Origin: Diphasiastrum complanatum
Taxonomy: Eukaryota > Streptophyta > Lycopodiopsida > Lycopodiales > Lycopodiaceae
Direction: 5' to 3'
Assembly: GCA_029204225.1 (NCBI GenBank)
Contig: CM055094.1
Span: forward strand, 16,512,609-16,576,608
Length of the DNA stretch: 64,000 bases
Part shown: positions 62,301 through 64,000 of the stretch, piece after piece
How the letters are laid out: each line of letters starts with the position of its first letter
How positions within the stretch are numbered: position 1 is the stretch's first letter
The notes under the pieces: model-generated
Seen by the model: only the letters and a program-made list of their open reading frames with translations
Database searches by the model: none
What the model was told of the DNA's origin: nothing
Made by a program: the position numbers and the translations under genes

Positions 62301-64000
62301 CGGACCTTTGCCTGGCCGCGCCCATACAAATCGATCACAAAATCGGCCCACATAGGACACCCCTCCGACTACCCGTGATTTCACCATTAAGCAACACATT
62401 GCCTCAGTCACGCCCCACCACTTTTTGGTCGATAGCCCTTATAGCTAAACGATCGGCAGCTATCCCGCACCGGCAGCTAACCACCCATGCTTTACACCCG
62501 AATTCGAGCAGCATCTCTGTATCAATGGTTAACCCGTACTGTTCGAATATGTCGCCCCGCACTCCACAAGTCATAGACCGTGCTTTCACCTACCTAGGCA
62601 ACACTTTGCCTCATCCGTCCTACGTGCAGACGGCGCCACGTCCGAACCGCGAGAACTGACCGTGCTTACACCTCGAGGGCAGCACTTTGACTCATCACGT
62701 CCCCCGTTCTGCCGACCACCCCGACCGTGGACGCACCCGTGCTTACACTGTGGACAGCACCTTGCACAACAGTTGTCTTGATGAACCCCAAACCCTGGCC
62801 ATTTCTGTGAGATCCGCATAGCTGAACGCCCAGTCGGCTCTGATACCTTATGTAGCGCAGGCATCCCAAAGGGAGCCGGGAACCACGACTTAGCTTCCCA
62901 GCCTTCAACTCTTGCCATCCAAACCCACTTGACATACAAGCAGCCAACTCGCCAACAACGATCAGACTTAACCCACTTGAAGTTCCGAAAGCCAACATTG
63001 AGATTCAACCTGGCGCCATGCCAGGTCGGGGCTCCCAATGTGGGTGACTTCCCTCCAAGCAAGCCGCCCGACATACATCAAACTTGACCAACTCGAAGCT
63101 TCGTTACAAACGAGTAACATCCATTCCAAGCAAGCGGTCAAACTTACATCAGACTTAACCAACTGAAAGCTTCGTCACGAGCACTGGAAGCCAACCTGGC
63201 GCCACGCCAGACTGGACAGCCATAAACAGGTAACTTCCACCCAAGCAAGCCATCCAACTCAGCCGACAGGCCAGAGCCCGTTCCTCAAGAGCTTAACCCA
63301 TTCACGTTCATGCAAGGAACACTCAGAACCACAAGCCGCGACAGATATGGAAACAACCAGCTCTTGGACCAAATGGTCCCGACAGCATACCGCTGGCGCC
63401 GCGGACCGAATGGTCCCGACGGCATACCACTGGCGTCCCGGTATACGAACCTCAGGTATGTGCCAACTTAAAAATTTTGAAGCGGCCTTACAACTGGCGC
63501 TTTGACCGAACACTGAAACCCAGAAGGTAATCAGAGTCAGTTTCAGAAAAATCCCACATTATTGATAAATCTGAGAAGGTTACATTTTAAGTGTGTGACC
63601 GACCCTAGTCTGTAGGGCGCTAGCGCATGCCAAGGCGAGAGCCATGACAACATTCCAGCAAGGGAGGCTGAGACTTGGTTGGAGCTCGCCCTGAGTCGCA
63701 AGCCGCACTCCCCTGTAGTATTGGTGTGATTCGGCACCCCCCTCATACCAAGCACTCTACCCAAGCTAGTAAAGCACATTTTTCTCTCTCTAGGATTTTC
63801 TCTTTCTAAAAAGTCATTTTCTCTCTCTAGATTCTATGGATCCTCCAGCTTCCTTTAATCATGTCTAGATCGTGTGAGGTGATTGCACATCGATCTGAGC
63901 TCTCTGGACTCCGCTAAAACCGATCAAAGATTTTCAGCCATAGGAACTTCGCACCGGCTGGATTCTGGTCACAGTGGCGCCGAGAGCCGCAGGGGCGCTG
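59311..64000 (-). mobile_element. Element T copy M2 (minus arm), cut by window end
   Basis: In genome order the parts are 3' LTR (type A) 59311-60528, internal region 60529-62850 and 5' LTR (type B) from 62851 past the window end. Its period relative to M1 is about 4780 bp. The internal region is otherwise like that of T9-T11. Confidence 0.88.

Noticed and set aside
1-64000. Ribosomal DNA or a tandem host gene family as the source of the 4.8-kb period
   Set aside because: There is no rRNA-like or tRNA-gene-like sequence. The LTR ends, the tRNA primer site and the polypurine tract identify a retroelement.
55381-64000. The minus arm as a pure fold-back assembly artefact
   Set aside because: The arms are broken at different points and carry arm-specific markers, so they are not mirror copies. 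An assembly error at the join itself is still possible and is listed as a check.

Overview
The window looks like plant nuclear heterochromatin and holds no host gene that I can support. The plant assignment rests on a priming site that matches the 3' end of plant initiator-methionine tRNA (TGGTATCAGAGCC, or GGTATCAGAGCC in the tandem copies), on TG...CA long terminal repeats (LTRs), and on a Ty3/gypsy-type Gag-protease. The sequence alone does not say which plant lineage.

Almost the whole window is one tandem array. The unit is a non-coding LTR retrotransposon, called element T here, with a period of about 4.78 kb. Each T copy is a 5' LTR of about 1.21 kb (type B), a non-coding internal region of about 2.33 kb, and a 3' LTR of about 1.22 kb (type A). 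Neighbouring copies are separated by the same 31-nt spacer. Twelve plus-strand copies, T1 to T12, run from 280 to 55380, after the tail of another copy at 1-248. T2 and T3 are shorter and rearranged, T8 has an aberrant 5' half, and T12 is partial. At 55380/55381 the array flips, and the rest of the window (55381-64000) holds two minus-strand copies, M1 and M2.

An apparently whole-ended minus-strand insertion, element G (26557-31810), sits inside the internal region of T7. It is flanked by the 5-bp target duplication GTGAT. It has two 920-bp LTRs with no difference that I could see, a primer-binding site, a polypurine tract and one long gag-protease reading frame. There is no reverse transcriptase, RNase H or integrase region. 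T and G share LTR motifs and a leader with five hairpin-like modules, so they belong to one family. The family has at least two non-autonomous tiers, and both would need a full element elsewhere.

The 31-nt spacer is a reverse-complement copy of a segment inside the T LTR. Its two ends look like two different 5-bp target duplications. This suggests that two T copies inserted 31 bp apart into an antisense T LTR, and that unequal exchange then amplified the pair into the array. Same-position LTRs are nearly identical between units, while the two LTRs of one unit clearly differ. The array therefore grew by DNA-level amplification and conversion, not by repeated retrotransposition.
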